From CADEED01 sp035286365 (GTDB lineage Bacteria > Pseudomonadota > Gammaproteobacteria > Steroidobacterales > Steroidobacteraceae), in contig DATHJZ010000069.1 in the NCBI GenBank assembly GCA_035286365.1, positions 14,729-78,728 on the forward strand: a stretch of DNA of 64,000 nt, given 5' to 3'. Made by a program: the position numbers and the translations under genes. Under the pieces are notes generated by a model. That model made no database searches. It worked only from the letters and a program-made list of their open reading frames with translations, and had not been told where the DNA came from. Shown piece after piece: positions 35,105 to 43,912 of the stretch. Position 1 is the stretch's first letter, and each line of letters begins with the position of its first letter.

Positions 35105-36154
35105 TCACGGCGCCCCGCTGGCGCACAGCTGCGCGCGCCGCTCCTCGCGCGGTAGCTTGGCGAGCGCGCGTACGGCCGTGTAGAAACGCGGCAGGTCGTG
35201 GTCGTTCGCGGCGATCATGCGTTCGAAGCCGGGCACGCAGTCGTAGTACGTGGCCAGCGAGGCCAGGCGCGCGTTATTGGGCTTGCCCGCGAGCTCTGCG
35301 GCCAGGCCCGACTGAGTGCCGTAGCGCGCATCCAGCGCGGAAAGTTCGCGCACCAGCGCCGCGAAGACCTCGGCTTTGTGCGCGCGCATCGCCGCGGGCT
35401 CGAGCGCGGTGTGATACAGCGCATCCAGTTGTGTGCGGTAGCGCGCCACGACGTGCATCCCTTCCGCCTGCCACGCACGCCGCTTCAGATATTTGCCGAG
35501 GTCCGCCTCGCGCCCGCGGAATTTCAGCCAGCGCGCGAGCCCCTCGTGTTCGACCGCGACGGCGAACGCCTCGTTGAACGAACTGTCGTCGGGGATGTAC
35601 ACCATCTGGTGCGACAGCTCGTGGAACATGATCGATGCGAGTTCGTCGTCGCCGTAACTCATCATGGTGCTGAGGATCGGATCATTGAACTTGCCGAGCG
35701 TCGAGTAGGCCGGCACGCCACCGATCATGGTGTCGTAGCCCTCGGCCCGCAGGCGTCCGGCAAACTTCTGGGCGCTGCGCTCATGGAAGTAGCCGCGGTA
35801 GGCCACGCAGCCGACGATCGGAAAACACCACTCGTTCGGCTCCACCGAAAATTCGGGCGTCGCGACCACGCTCCACACGACGAACTCCCGCTTGAGGTCC
35901 GCATAGGTGGTGTAGCTCTTGTTGTTAGGCAGCGCCAGTTCGCGCGCGGCGAACTCGCGGGCCGCGCGCACCGATTCCAGGCGCGCCTTCAGGTCCACGG
36001 GTGCTTTCGGGTCCGCCAGCACACGATTGATGGGCTTGCGCGCGCCGAGAATCTGCAGTTGGCCCTTGGCGGCCTGGGCCACATAGAGGCTGCCGCAGCC
36101 TGTAAAGAAAAGGCATGCGGCGATCAGAAGCGTCGGTCTGACTTTGGTTAACAT
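35105..36154 (-). CDS. DUF2265 zinc aminopeptidase-like lipoprotein
   Basis: 349 residues from ATG 36154 (an ATG at 36163 adds three). The signal peptide ends at a lipobox FTG-C, so the protein is membrane-anchored. The metal site is FHELSHQMVY (HExxH, about 178-182) with NEAFAVAVEHEG downstream as probable third ligand. This is the DUF2265 putative aminopeptidase pattern. Its start codon shares the CATGCGCGGCATG sequence with that of cca on the other strand, leaving no separate promoter space between them. Confidence 0.87.
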   Translation of the reverse strand: MLTKVRPTLLIAACLFFTGCGSLYVAQAAKGQLQILGARKPINRVLADPKAPVDLKARLESVRAAREFAARELALPNNKSYTTYADLKREFVVWSVVATPEFSVEPNEWCFPIVGCVAYRGYFHERSAQKFAGRLRAEGYDTMIGGVPAYSTLGKFNDPILSTMMSYGDDELASIMFHELSHQMVYIPDDSSFNEAFAVAVEHEGLARWLKFRGREADLGKYLKRRAWQAEGMHVVARYRTQLDALYHTALEPAAMRAHKAEVFAALVRELSALDARYGTQSGLAAELAGKPNNARLASLATYYDCVPGFERMIAANDHDLPRFYTAVRALAKLPREERRAQLCASGAP

Positions 36155-36161
36155 GCGCGGC

Positions 36162-37394
36162 ATGCAAGTGTACTTGGTGGGCGGCGCGGTTCGGGACCGG
36201 TTGCTCGGGCGCGCGGTGTCCGAACGCGACTGGGTGGTCGTGGGCGCGACTCCCGCCGGGCTCGAGCGCGCCGGCTACATCCCCGTGGGCCGCGATTTCC
36301 CCGTGTTCCTGCATCCCAAGACGAAGGAAGAGCACGCGCTCGCGCGGCTCGAGCGCAAGGTGGCGCCCGGTTATCGCGGCTTTACCACGGAATTCTCGCC
36401 CGACGTTACGCTCGAGGACGATCTGCGCCGCCGCGACCTCACCATCAATGCGATGGCCGAGGACAGCGCAGGCAACATCGTCGATCCTTACGGCGGCCGG
36501 CGCGATCTCGACGCGCGACTGCTGCGGCATGTGTCCGACGCGTTCGTCGAAGATCCGGTGCGCATCCTGCGCGTGGCACGCTTCGCCGCACGCTACGCGC
36601 CGCTCGGGTTTCGCGTCGCCGATGACACCCTTGCACTGATGCGCAAGATGGTCGAGGACGGCGAAGCGAATGCGCTGGTCGCCGAGCGGGTGTGGACGGA
36701 AACCGAGAAGGCGCTGGTAGAACCCTGCCCCGACGTGTTCGTCAGCGTGCTGCGCGACTGCGGCGCGTTGCGGGTGGTGTACCCGGAGATCGACGCGTTG
36801 TTCGGCGTGGCGCAGAACGCGAAGTGGCACCCGGAGATCGACACCGGCATCCATCAACTGCTGGCGCTGCGCGAGGCGGTGAAGCTCGGCGGCGGTCTCG
36901 CCGCGCGTTTCGCGGTGCTGATGCACGATCTCGGCAAGGGCGTGACCCCGGCGGAAATATTGCCCGCGCATCACGGCCATGAAGATGCGGGCGTCGCGCT
37001 GGTCGAGCAGCTGTGCACGCGCGTGCGCGTGCCCAACCACCTGCGCGAACTGGCCGTCCTGATGTCGCGTTATCACACGCATGTGCATCGCGCCTTCGAG
37101 TTGCGCGCGGACACCCTGTTGAAGACGCTTGAAAGCTGCGATGCGCTGCGCCGGCCCGAGCGCTTCGCGGATTTCCTGCTGGCCTGCGAGGCCGACAAGC
37201 GCGGGCGCACCGGCCTCGAAAACGTGCCCTATCCACAGCGCGAGTACTTCGAGAAAGCGCGCGCGGCCGCGGGCGCCGTGGCGCTCAAACCCGAAGAGCG
37301 TCGCGGGATGTCGGGCGAGGAGATCGGCCAGGAACTGCGCAAGCGGCGCATCGCGGCGCTCGAGGAATTGAAGGCGGGCATTCCGAAAGGTTGA
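36162..37394 (+). CDS. cca: tRNA CCA-adding enzyme (multifunctional Cca)
   Basis: 410 residues from ATG 36162, matching the E. coli start MKIYLVGGAVRD. It adds or repairs the 3' CCA end of tRNA. Visible: GGAVRD, ERDWVVVGATP, the template motifs EDDLRRRDLTINAMA and EDPVRILRVARFAARYA, the middle part RDCGALRVVYPEIDALFGV and KWHPEIDTGIH, and an HD phosphohydrolase domain (HDLGKG, HHGHED) as in gammaproteobacterial enzymes with added phosphatase activity. Length is that of E. coli Cca (412). Confidence 0.97.
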   Translation: MQVYLVGGAVRDRLLGRAVSERDWVVVGATPAGLERAGYIPVGRDFPVFLHPKTKEEHALARLERKVAPGYRGFTTEFSPDVTLEDDLRRRDLTINAMAEDSAGNIVDPYGGRRDLDARLLRHVSDAFVEDPVRILRVARFAARYAPLGFRVADDTLALMRKMVEDGEANALVAERVWTETEKALVEPCPDVFVSVLRDCGALRVVYPEIDALFGVAQNAKWHPEIDTGIHQLLALREAVKLGGGLAARFAVLMHDLGKGVTPAEILPAHHGHEDAGVALVEQLCTRVRVPNHLRELAVLMSRYHTHVHRAFELRADTLLKTLESCDALRRPERFADFLLACEADKRGRTGLENVPYPQREYFEKARAAAGAVALKPEERRGMSGEEIGQELRKRRIAALEELKAGIPKG

Positions 37395-37404
37395 GAGGGT
37401 ATCG

Positions 37405-40400
37405 ATGAAGACGACTCTGTGCGCGGCCCTGGCTCTCGGCCTGACCTTGTGCGCCGGCGCGCAGCAACCCGCCCCTGCTGCCAACACCGCCGCGGCTGCC
37501 TCGCGCGACCTGTGGCTGGCCGATGAAGGCCGCTACGCGCGGCAATGGCTTTTGTTGGGTCCGCTGCGCACCTCGCAGGCCGACGAGCTGGCGAAAGCCG
37601 GCGCCGCCGCGCAGTTCACGTCGCCCGCAAGTGGCGTCGAACAGCGCTTCGCAGACAGCAGAGTCGTCACGTGGCGCCAGCAGGGCACTTACGGCGACAT
37701 CCTGGACGGCTTCAGCGGCATGCAGGATGGCGAGGCGGGATTTGCACTCGCGACGATCGAACGCGCGTCCGCGGGCGAGGCCATATTGCTGTTAGGCGGC
37801 AATGTGCGCGGCGTGTGGGTGAACGGCCAATGGAATGTAGGCGCGGACAGTTCGCCCGCCTTCGTCATCGATGGCACCGAGGTTGCGGCGAAACTCGTGG
37901 CCGGAACCAATCGGATCCTGTTGCGGGTCGAACGCCTCGACCGGCCGGTCTTGCTGTCGCTGCGCGTGGTGCAGCCGGGCTTCGTCGGCGATGTCGCCGG
38001 CGCAATCGCGCCGTACATCGTCTCCGATACCGCGGACACATTGATCGTCGCGTCCGGAACGCGACCCGGTGCGATCACGTCCGCCATTTCCTACGACGCC
38101 ATTGCGCCCGGCGGGCGCGTGATGGCGAACCTCGGTCCGCCGCGCAGCACTCCCGCGAAGTTCAACACCGTCGGCTGGCCGGGGGGTCCCTATGAGATTC
38201 GGGTAGCTGCGAGGAATGAACTGAACGAGATGGCAATCGTTCACCTGCCCTGGTTCAAGGGTGACGCACAGGTCGCGGCCCAGCGCCTGCTCGACGCTGC
38301 CGCGGCGCCCGCCGCCGACGATCACGTGAAGATGCTGGCGGAGATGGTGCGCGATCGCTCCCCGGGCGAATGGCGCGACCTGCATTCGCCGCTCATGGAA
38401 TACGCCGAGCTGCTGCTCGAACGCGCCGGGCAGACCGGCGGCGCGCGCAGCAGCGGTTTCGTGCGCCTCGCCTGGACCGACGACATCGACGGCTCGACCC
38501 AGTTCTGCCGTGCCTATCTACCCGACCGGTATGACGCGCACACGCCGCTGCCGGCCATGCTGTTCCTGCACGGCTACAACCCGCCGAATCCGCCCTACGT
38601 GCGCTGGTGGTCGATCGCCGATCGGCACAACGGCGTAGCCGAGCGGCACGACATGATCGTGCTCGAGCCCATGGGGCGCGGCAACGTGGACTATCGCTGG
38701 ATGGGCGAGGCCGACGTGCTGCGCTGCCTGGCTGAAGCCAGGCGGCGCTTCGCTATCGATGCCGTTCGCGTGTACCTCAGCGGCGAATCCATGGGTGGCA
38801 ACGGCACCTGGCTGATCGCTTCCCGCAATCCGCAGCTGTTTGCCGCGGCCGCGCCGGTTTACGGCGGCTGGGATTACCGCATCAATGTGAATGGCTACGC
38901 GTACACGAATCCCGAGGCGACGCGCCCGATGGAAAGATTCCTGCACGAGGCGCATGCGTCGTTCGCGGGCGCCGAGGGCCTGCGCAACGTGCCGTTGTTC
39001 GTCCTGCACGGCGACAGTGACACGGCCGTGCCGGTCGAGCAGTCGCGGCACGGCGTGCGCATGTTGCAGCGCTGGGGCTACGACATTCGTTATCGCGAGA
39101 TTCCCGGGCGCGGGCATGAAGATCTGAAGGCGCGCGACGAGATCGCGGGCTGGTTGCTGGCGCATCGCCGTATTGAAGCGCCGCGCGAAGTGCGGCTACG
39201 CTCCTACGATCTGGCCGGCGCCGCGGCGCACTGGGTGCGCGTGACCGCGTACGACGACCCGTTCGAGATGATCGAAGCGCGCGCCCGGATCGTGGGCGAC
39301 CTCACGATCCGGCTCGACACCCGCAATGTCAGCAGCGTTTCGCTTGCACCGCCCGATCTGCACGCGAGCGACCGTCCGCGCCGGGACGAATGGCAGGTGG
39401 TCTGGAACAACGTGCGGCAGCTGAGCGTCATGAAGGACGGGAAGCTGCAGCTGAGCCGCGCCGATGCAAAGCCTGCGCCGGGCGACAAATCTCCTGCGCT
39501 CGAGGGCCGGCTCTCCTATTTCTTCAATACGCCTTTCGCCATCGTCGTCGGCACCCGCTCGAAGGATGCCGACATGGTCGCGGGGCTCGCCGCCAAGGCC
39601 GACGCGCTGCGCAGTATCTGGGTGCGCTGGCAACATGTGCCGCCGCGGGTATACCTCGACCGCGACGTCACACCGGAGGTGCAGCGGCGCTATTCGCTGC
39701 TGTTGTTAGGAGGCGCGAGCGCCAACAGCGTGAGCGCGCGGTTGGCATCGAATCTGCCGATGAGGGTCGCGCGCGATTCCGTCACCATCGACGGCCGCAG
39801 ATTCGCCGCGACTGACGCAGTCGCACAGATGCTCTATCGGCACCCGGACAATCCACAGCGCTACGTGTTGCTGGTCGAGCCCACCTCGCCCGCTGGCCTG
39901 CGCTACTGGAATCCACAGCAGTACTGGCATGCGCTCAACGGCTTTCCGATGAACTTCTGGGACTGGACCATCGTTGACGGCCGGCACGTCACGCAGTCAT
40001 CCGGCCTCGCGCCGGATCGCGGCTGGGTTGCCGCGGGAGTCTTCGACCGCCACTGGCGCCGCAACGATGCTTTCACTGTGCTCGGCGACCCGGAACTGCG
40101 CTCGCGCGCGCACCTGCGCCATGCGCCGGCGCGCGGCTTCAAACTACCGGCCGGGGCGCTGGACGCGCTCGCCGGCAGCTACCAGATAAATACCGGACAG
40201 ATTGGCGGTGGCGGCCTGATCAACGTCGCGCGTGCCGGCGACACGCTCACGGCCAGCGCGCCCGAGGGCGGGCGGGCGTTCACGCTCGAGGCCGAAACCG
40301 ACAACGATTTCGCGATCGAGGGTTTGGGAACACCCGTGACCTTCCTGCGCAATGACGCCGGCCTCGTCACGGGCCTGCAGTACCACTACAACGGCCAGGA

Positions 40401-40431
40401 AATCATCGCCACGCGGGTTAACGGATCTTAA
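37405..40431 (+). CDS. Large secreted alpha/beta hydrolase (esterase/prolyl-oligopeptidase-like)
   Basis: 1008 residues, GAGAGGG before the ATG, signal peptide MKTTLCAALALGLTLCAGA. N-terminal ~340 residues are beta-rich and may bind substrate. The hydrolase domain (~365-590) has LFLHGYNPP, the nucleophile Ser462 in LSGESMGGNG, the acid in HGDSDTAVP and the His in PGRGHEDLK. A C-terminal part (~590-1008) is not recognised; it includes a stretch like the phospholipase/carboxylesterase-linked beta domain. Likely cleaves an ester in a polymer or lipid; substrate unknown. Ten bases downstream of cca, so perhaps cotranscribed. Confidence 0.8.
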   Translation: MKTTLCAALALGLTLCAGAQQPAPAANTAAAASRDLWLADEGRYARQWLLLGPLRTSQADELAKAGAAAQFTSPASGVEQRFADSRVVTWRQQGTYGDILDGFSGMQDGEAGFALATIERASAGEAILLLGGNVRGVWVNGQWNVGADSSPAFVIDGTEVAAKLVAGTNRILLRVERLDRPVLLSLRVVQPGFVGDVAGAIAPYIVSDTADTLIVASGTRPGAITSAISYDAIAPGGRVMANLGPPRSTPAKFNTVGWPGGPYEIRVAARNELNEMAIVHLPWFKGDAQVAAQRLLDAAAAPAADDHVKMLAEMVRDRSPGEWRDLHSPLMEYAELLLERAGQTGGARSSGFVRLAWTDDIDGSTQFCRAYLPDRYDAHTPLPAMLFLHGYNPPNPPYVRWWSIADRHNGVAERHDMIVLEPMGRGNVDYRWMGEADVLRCLAEARRRFAIDAVRVYLSGESMGGNGTWLIASRNPQLFAAAAPVYGGWDYRINVNGYAYTNPEATRPMERFLHEAHASFAGAEGLRNVPLFVLHGDSDTAVPVEQSRHGVRMLQRWGYDIRYREIPGRGHEDLKARDEIAGWLLAHRRIEAPREVRLRSYDLAGAAAHWVRVTAYDDPFEMIEARARIVGDLTIRLDTRNVSSVSLAPPDLHASDRPRRDEWQVVWNNVRQLSVMKDGKLQLSRADAKPAPGDKSPALEGRLSYFFNTPFAIVVGTRSKDADMVAGLAAKADALRSIWVRWQHVPPRVYLDRDVTPEVQRRYSLLLLGGASANSVSARLASNLPMRVARDSVTIDGRRFAATDAVAQMLYRHPDNPQRYVLLVEPTSPAGLRYWNPQQYWHALNGFPMNFWDWTIVDGRHVTQSSGLAPDRGWVAAGVFDRHWRRNDAFTVLGDPELRSRAHLRHAPARGFKLPAGALDALAGSYQINTGQIGGGGLINVARAGDTLTASAPEGGRAFTLEAETDNDFAIEGLGTPVTFLRNDAGLVTGLQYHYNGQEIIATRVNGS

Positions 40432-40486
40432 GGCGAGCGCTGTGCCCATCCCGTAAACTGCGCACCCCGAATGTGAAGAGACGCGC

Positions 40487-41293
40487 ATGTCCTGGCTCGA
40501 AGCGATCATCCTTGGCCTGGTCGAAGGCATCACCGAGTTCCTGCCGATCTCGAGTACCGGCCACCTCATCATCACGCGCTCGTTGTTAGGCCTGCAGGGC
40601 GCGGCGGTCGACCGCCACATCCTCATCATCCAGGGCGCGGCCATCCTCGCCGTCATCTGGGAATTCCGTCAGAAGCTGTTCCATACCGCGTTCACGCTGC
40701 ACAGCGACGCGGTCTCGCGCCGCTTCGTCATCAATCTGTTCATCGTGTCGGTGCCGCTCGCGGCCCTCGGCCTGCTGTTCGAGGACCGGATCAAGGCCGT
40801 GTTGTTCAATCCCGTGTCGGTCGCGATCGCGCTGGTGGTCGGTGGCGTCATCATTCTGTGGGCCGAGAAGCGCCAGCACACCGAACGCGTGCAGAACGTG
40901 GACCAGCTGACCGCACTCGACGCGGTGAAGCTCGGCCTGTTCCAGGCGCTGGCGCTGATTCCGGGCACCAGCCGCTCGGGCGCGACCATCATCGGCGGAT
41001 TGCTGTGCGGACTGTCGCGTCGTACGGCAGCGGAATTCTCGTTCTTCGCCGCCCTGCCCGTGCTGCTCGCGGCCACCGCCCTCGAAATCTGGAAGGCACG
41101 CGCCGATTTTGAAACTGCCGAAGTGGAAATGCTGGTGATGAGCTGCGTGGTTTCGTTCATCAGTGCGCTGCTCGCGACGAAATTCCTGCTGCGCCTGGTG
41201 AGCAAGCATTCTTTCGCGGCGTTCGCCTGGTACCGCATTGCCTTCGGCGTGATCATCCTGATCACCGCCTATACGGGCGTGGTGCGCTGGTAG
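40487..41293 (+). CDS. uppP: Undecaprenyl-diphosphatase
   Basis: 268 residues with eight predicted membrane helices. It removes one phosphate from undecaprenyl diphosphate to recycle the lipid carrier for cell-wall synthesis; it also gives bacitracin tolerance. Conserved motifs: GLVEGITEFLPISSTGHLI near the start and PGTSRSGATIIGGLL in the second half, which together hold the catalytic Glu, His, Ser and Arg residues. Length is as in E. coli UppP (273). Confidence 0.97.
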   Translation: MSWLEAIILGLVEGITEFLPISSTGHLIITRSLLGLQGAAVDRHILIIQGAAILAVIWEFRQKLFHTAFTLHSDAVSRRFVINLFIVSVPLAALGLLFEDRIKAVLFNPVSVAIALVVGGVIILWAEKRQHTERVQNVDQLTALDAVKLGLFQALALIPGTSRSGATIIGGLLCGLSRRTAAEFSFFAALPVLLAATALEIWKARADFETAEVEMLVMSCVVSFISALLATKFLLRLVSKHSFAAFAWYRIAFGVIILITAYTGVVRW

Positions 41294-41315
41294 CCAGCCA
41301 AGCTGCCCGCGGCTC

Positions 41316-43364
41316 TCAGCTGCCAGCCGCCAGGGCCGCGCACAACGGGATATCCTTCTCTTCCTTCGTCCCGCACACGTCGGGTTGTGTGCCGGTCTGC
41401 TTCCAATAGGCGACGTAGCCTAACTTCTGCATCAGCGGCAGGAAGCGCGGATCGGCGCGCATCGCGCGCGTGGAGGGCATGAACCAAGGTGGGTAGTAGT
41501 AACGCAGCAGCAGGTGCGCTTTTTCGGAGGTGTCGATCATTTCGAAGGCTTTGTCGATGTCCCCCAGCATGGCTGCCGCCTGCACGACCATGTGCGGACT
41601 GTCGAACTCCGTGAGACAGGCTTCCGCCTTCTTCGCGGCCGCGAGCTTCGCTTGGGCGCCCGTCAGCTTCATCGACGCATGCAGATTGCGGTAGCAAGGA
41701 ACGACGTACGCGGGCAGTGTTCCCGGGGCTTGCTGAAACAATCGTTCCGTGTCGCCGGTACCCGTGAAGATCGAGGCAGCGACCGCAAACTCCCAGGTCC
41801 ACATGTCCGGCCGCGCCTGCATGAGCTTGTCGATGCGCTCATCCCAGCTAGTTTGTCCCGGGATGATCAGTCCCGACGCGGCAAGTGCCACTGCGTAGGC
41901 GGTGACATTGGACGCTGTAAGGGAGTCGACGTCGGTCGCAGACTTCAGATATCCGACGGCGTCGCGCACGCGGCCGACCGCGAGCATGCTGGCGCCCGCC
42001 GAGCGGTTGGCGCGCGCATACCAATACGCGTCGCTCGGCCTGGGAGCCTGCTCGAGGCTGCGTTCGATCGCCGGTATCCACGCCAGCGGCGCCGCATTCG
42101 TTGCCAGGGAAAGCCCCTGCTGGGCAGTGGCGGTTGCATACGCGCGCGGACGCAACTTCTGCGCCCGTGCGAGCGATTCACCGGACTCCCGCAGCATGGT
42201 GGTGCGCTGCGCCGGCGATGCGGGTGGTAACGCGTACACCAGAAAGAATGCGAACGACGCATCCCGGTCGGGACCGCCAAGGTCCCGCTGCACCATTTGC
42301 CGCAAGAGTCCGATGAATTTGGTGAGACCACCTTGCGTGTGAATCGCGCCGCAGGCCGGCGCCACCAGCGACAGTGTCTGTTCGTCGTGCGGTCCTTCTT
42401 CGCCCGTGTATGCGCTCGTGGTGATGCAGTCGGTCACTTCGACCACTCTGTCGGACGCGCTGAATCCGGTCGGCACCGGAGTAGCGATGGCTCCGTCCAG
42501 CGTGCCTTCCCACAATGTAATGCGCGAGGGCACGTCTTCCAGCCGCATCGTGAATCGAGCGCGGTCGCCATCGCGCCGCACGTCACCGCTCAAGGCGTAC
42601 TTCGCGCCGAGTTCGCCGGCCCGATCCAGCCGAGGCTTGTCCGGCGCGCCGGAGACGTCGGCGCGCGCGATCGTTTTCACGCGTTGAGCGGCGAAGTTGA
42701 CGAAGCTCTCGTCGGTCGCGAGCGCGGCGATGTTCTTCGTGGCCAGATCGCCGTCGGTGGCGGTGAAACCGAAAAACGCGACGCGTTGTGACTGGCCAGG
42801 ATCGTCCGCTGCCTTCCCGGACGGGCCGAGCGCGAAGTAGGCGGAAGCCACGATCAGCGCAGCCAGTGCCAACGCGCCCACGACAAACGGCGTCCAGCGC
42901 CTTTGTCGAGCGACAACCGCGGCGAGCGCGCTGGATTCCCCCGCCGGCGGACTGACCGCCTGCCCGACCAACGCCGCGAGCTGCTCGGCGAGCACCGCCA
43001 GGCGGGTCTCGGTGTGCTCGTATGCCTCGAACCAGTTGCGGCTCGCGAGCTCGTATAGAAACGCACCTTCGGGGCGGATGTCCTCGAGGCGGACCGGGAT
43101 CACGACCTTCTTCTGCATGGTCGCAGCCGAGAGCTCTTTGACGATCTCGTCAGACTGCGCTGCGCTCTTCGAGAACAGCAACACGAACACCGGCGCCTCG
43201 ACCAGCGCCTTAGCGGTGCGGGCGCGCCAGTCTTCTCCCGCTGACAACAGCGCGTCGTACCAGGCATTGACGCCGCGTTCCGCGAGCAGGCGATGCAGCA
43301 GCTCGGCCTTGAGTTGATCCGAACGGCGGTAGCTGATGAAAACGTCGTGGGTACTACGCGGCAT
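41316..43364 (-). CDS. TIR-domain transmembrane protein with FlgO/TolB-like and TPR-like C-terminus
   Basis: 682 residues. TIR domain 1-130: DVFISYRRSD, NAWYDALLSAGEDW, PVFVLLFSKSAAQSDEIVKELSAA (conserved Glu) and VVIPVRLED. One membrane helix at ~157-179 puts the rest in the periplasm. Residues ~190-300 (VAFFGFTATDGDLATKNIA, KYALSGDVRRDGDRARFTMRLED) resemble the TolB/FlgO-type domain found beside such helices in adenylate-cyclase- and CadC-like proteins. The remaining ~380 residues are helical with TPR-like spacing. TIR domains are NAD+ hydrolases or adaptors; no partner effector or defence gene is adjacent. Function unproven. Confidence 0.8.
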   Translation of the reverse strand: MPRSTHDVFISYRRSDQLKAELLHRLLAERGVNAWYDALLSAGEDWRARTAKALVEAPVFVLLFSKSAAQSDEIVKELSAATMQKKVVIPVRLEDIRPEGAFLYELASRNWFEAYEHTETRLAVLAEQLAALVGQAVSPPAGESSALAAVVARQRRWTPFVVGALALAALIVASAYFALGPSGKAADDPGQSQRVAFFGFTATDGDLATKNIAALATDESFVNFAAQRVKTIARADVSGAPDKPRLDRAGELGAKYALSGDVRRDGDRARFTMRLEDVPSRITLWEGTLDGAIATPVPTGFSASDRVVEVTDCITTSAYTGEEGPHDEQTLSLVAPACGAIHTQGGLTKFIGLLRQMVQRDLGGPDRDASFAFFLVYALPPASPAQRTTMLRESGESLARAQKLRPRAYATATAQQGLSLATNAAPLAWIPAIERSLEQAPRPSDAYWYARANRSAGASMLAVGRVRDAVGYLKSATDVDSLTASNVTAYAVALAASGLIIPGQTSWDERIDKLMQARPDMWTWEFAVAASIFTGTGDTERLFQQAPGTLPAYVVPCYRNLHASMKLTGAQAKLAAAKKAEACLTEFDSPHMVVQAAAMLGDIDKAFEMIDTSEKAHLLLRYYYPPWFMPSTRAMRADPRFLPLMQKLGYVAYWKQTGTQPDVCGTKEEKDIPLCAALAAGS

Positions 43365-43912
43365 GGAGCATTGGTTGTTCTTCTGGTCGGAATATTACCT
43401 CAGCGATTCGCCGAAATTCCCGCTGTTTTCTCGTCGTGTGCGGGCAAGTGCCGCTTCCTGGGGTCTTTGCGTCCAGCGGTCGGGCGCGGGGGAGTGTCGA
43501 GGCCGCCGGGACGACGAAACACGCAACTCGCTTCTCCACCGCCCGCACATTTCCAACGCATTGGTGGAATCATTCTCGTCACGGCCTAAACGGCCGCGTG
43601 CGCCGGTAGTTAGATTCAAACGCCGCTGTAATTCTTGCAACGCGCGCATCCTGCCGGTCATGCGATGCGCTTGACTACAAGCCTGCGCGTCGCGGCTTAA
43701 GGGTAATGCGCGCGCCATGGCGACCCTCCAAACCAGCAGCCTCGATGTAAGTGCCCTCCCGCGCAGTTGGCGGACACTTGCCTTTCAGCCACTTGGATGA
43801 CGCGCCCGGGCGTGGGTCGCCCGCGCGCCCTGTGCATTCGTTTGGCTGGCCTGCAACTTGCTCTTCTCCGCGCAGGCGCATCAGGACGATGCGCATGCGA
43901 GGGAGACGATTC
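43365..43912. other. 548-bp intergenic region between the TIR gene and the propeller array
   Basis: Divergent region. No ORF looks real here: frames are short, Arg/Ala-rich and without ribosome sites. It must hold promoters for the TIR gene and for the five-gene array; I could not choose a convincing pair. Confidence 0.4.

Noticed and set aside
41316..43364. Defence island around the TIR gene
   Set aside because: Neighbours are uppP and the propeller array; no nuclease, SMC, Argonaute, cyclase or restriction gene is in the window.
43395..43718. Short frames in the TIR/propeller intergenic region
   Set aside because: Several overlapping Arg-rich frames on both strands, none with a ribosome site or recognisable pattern.
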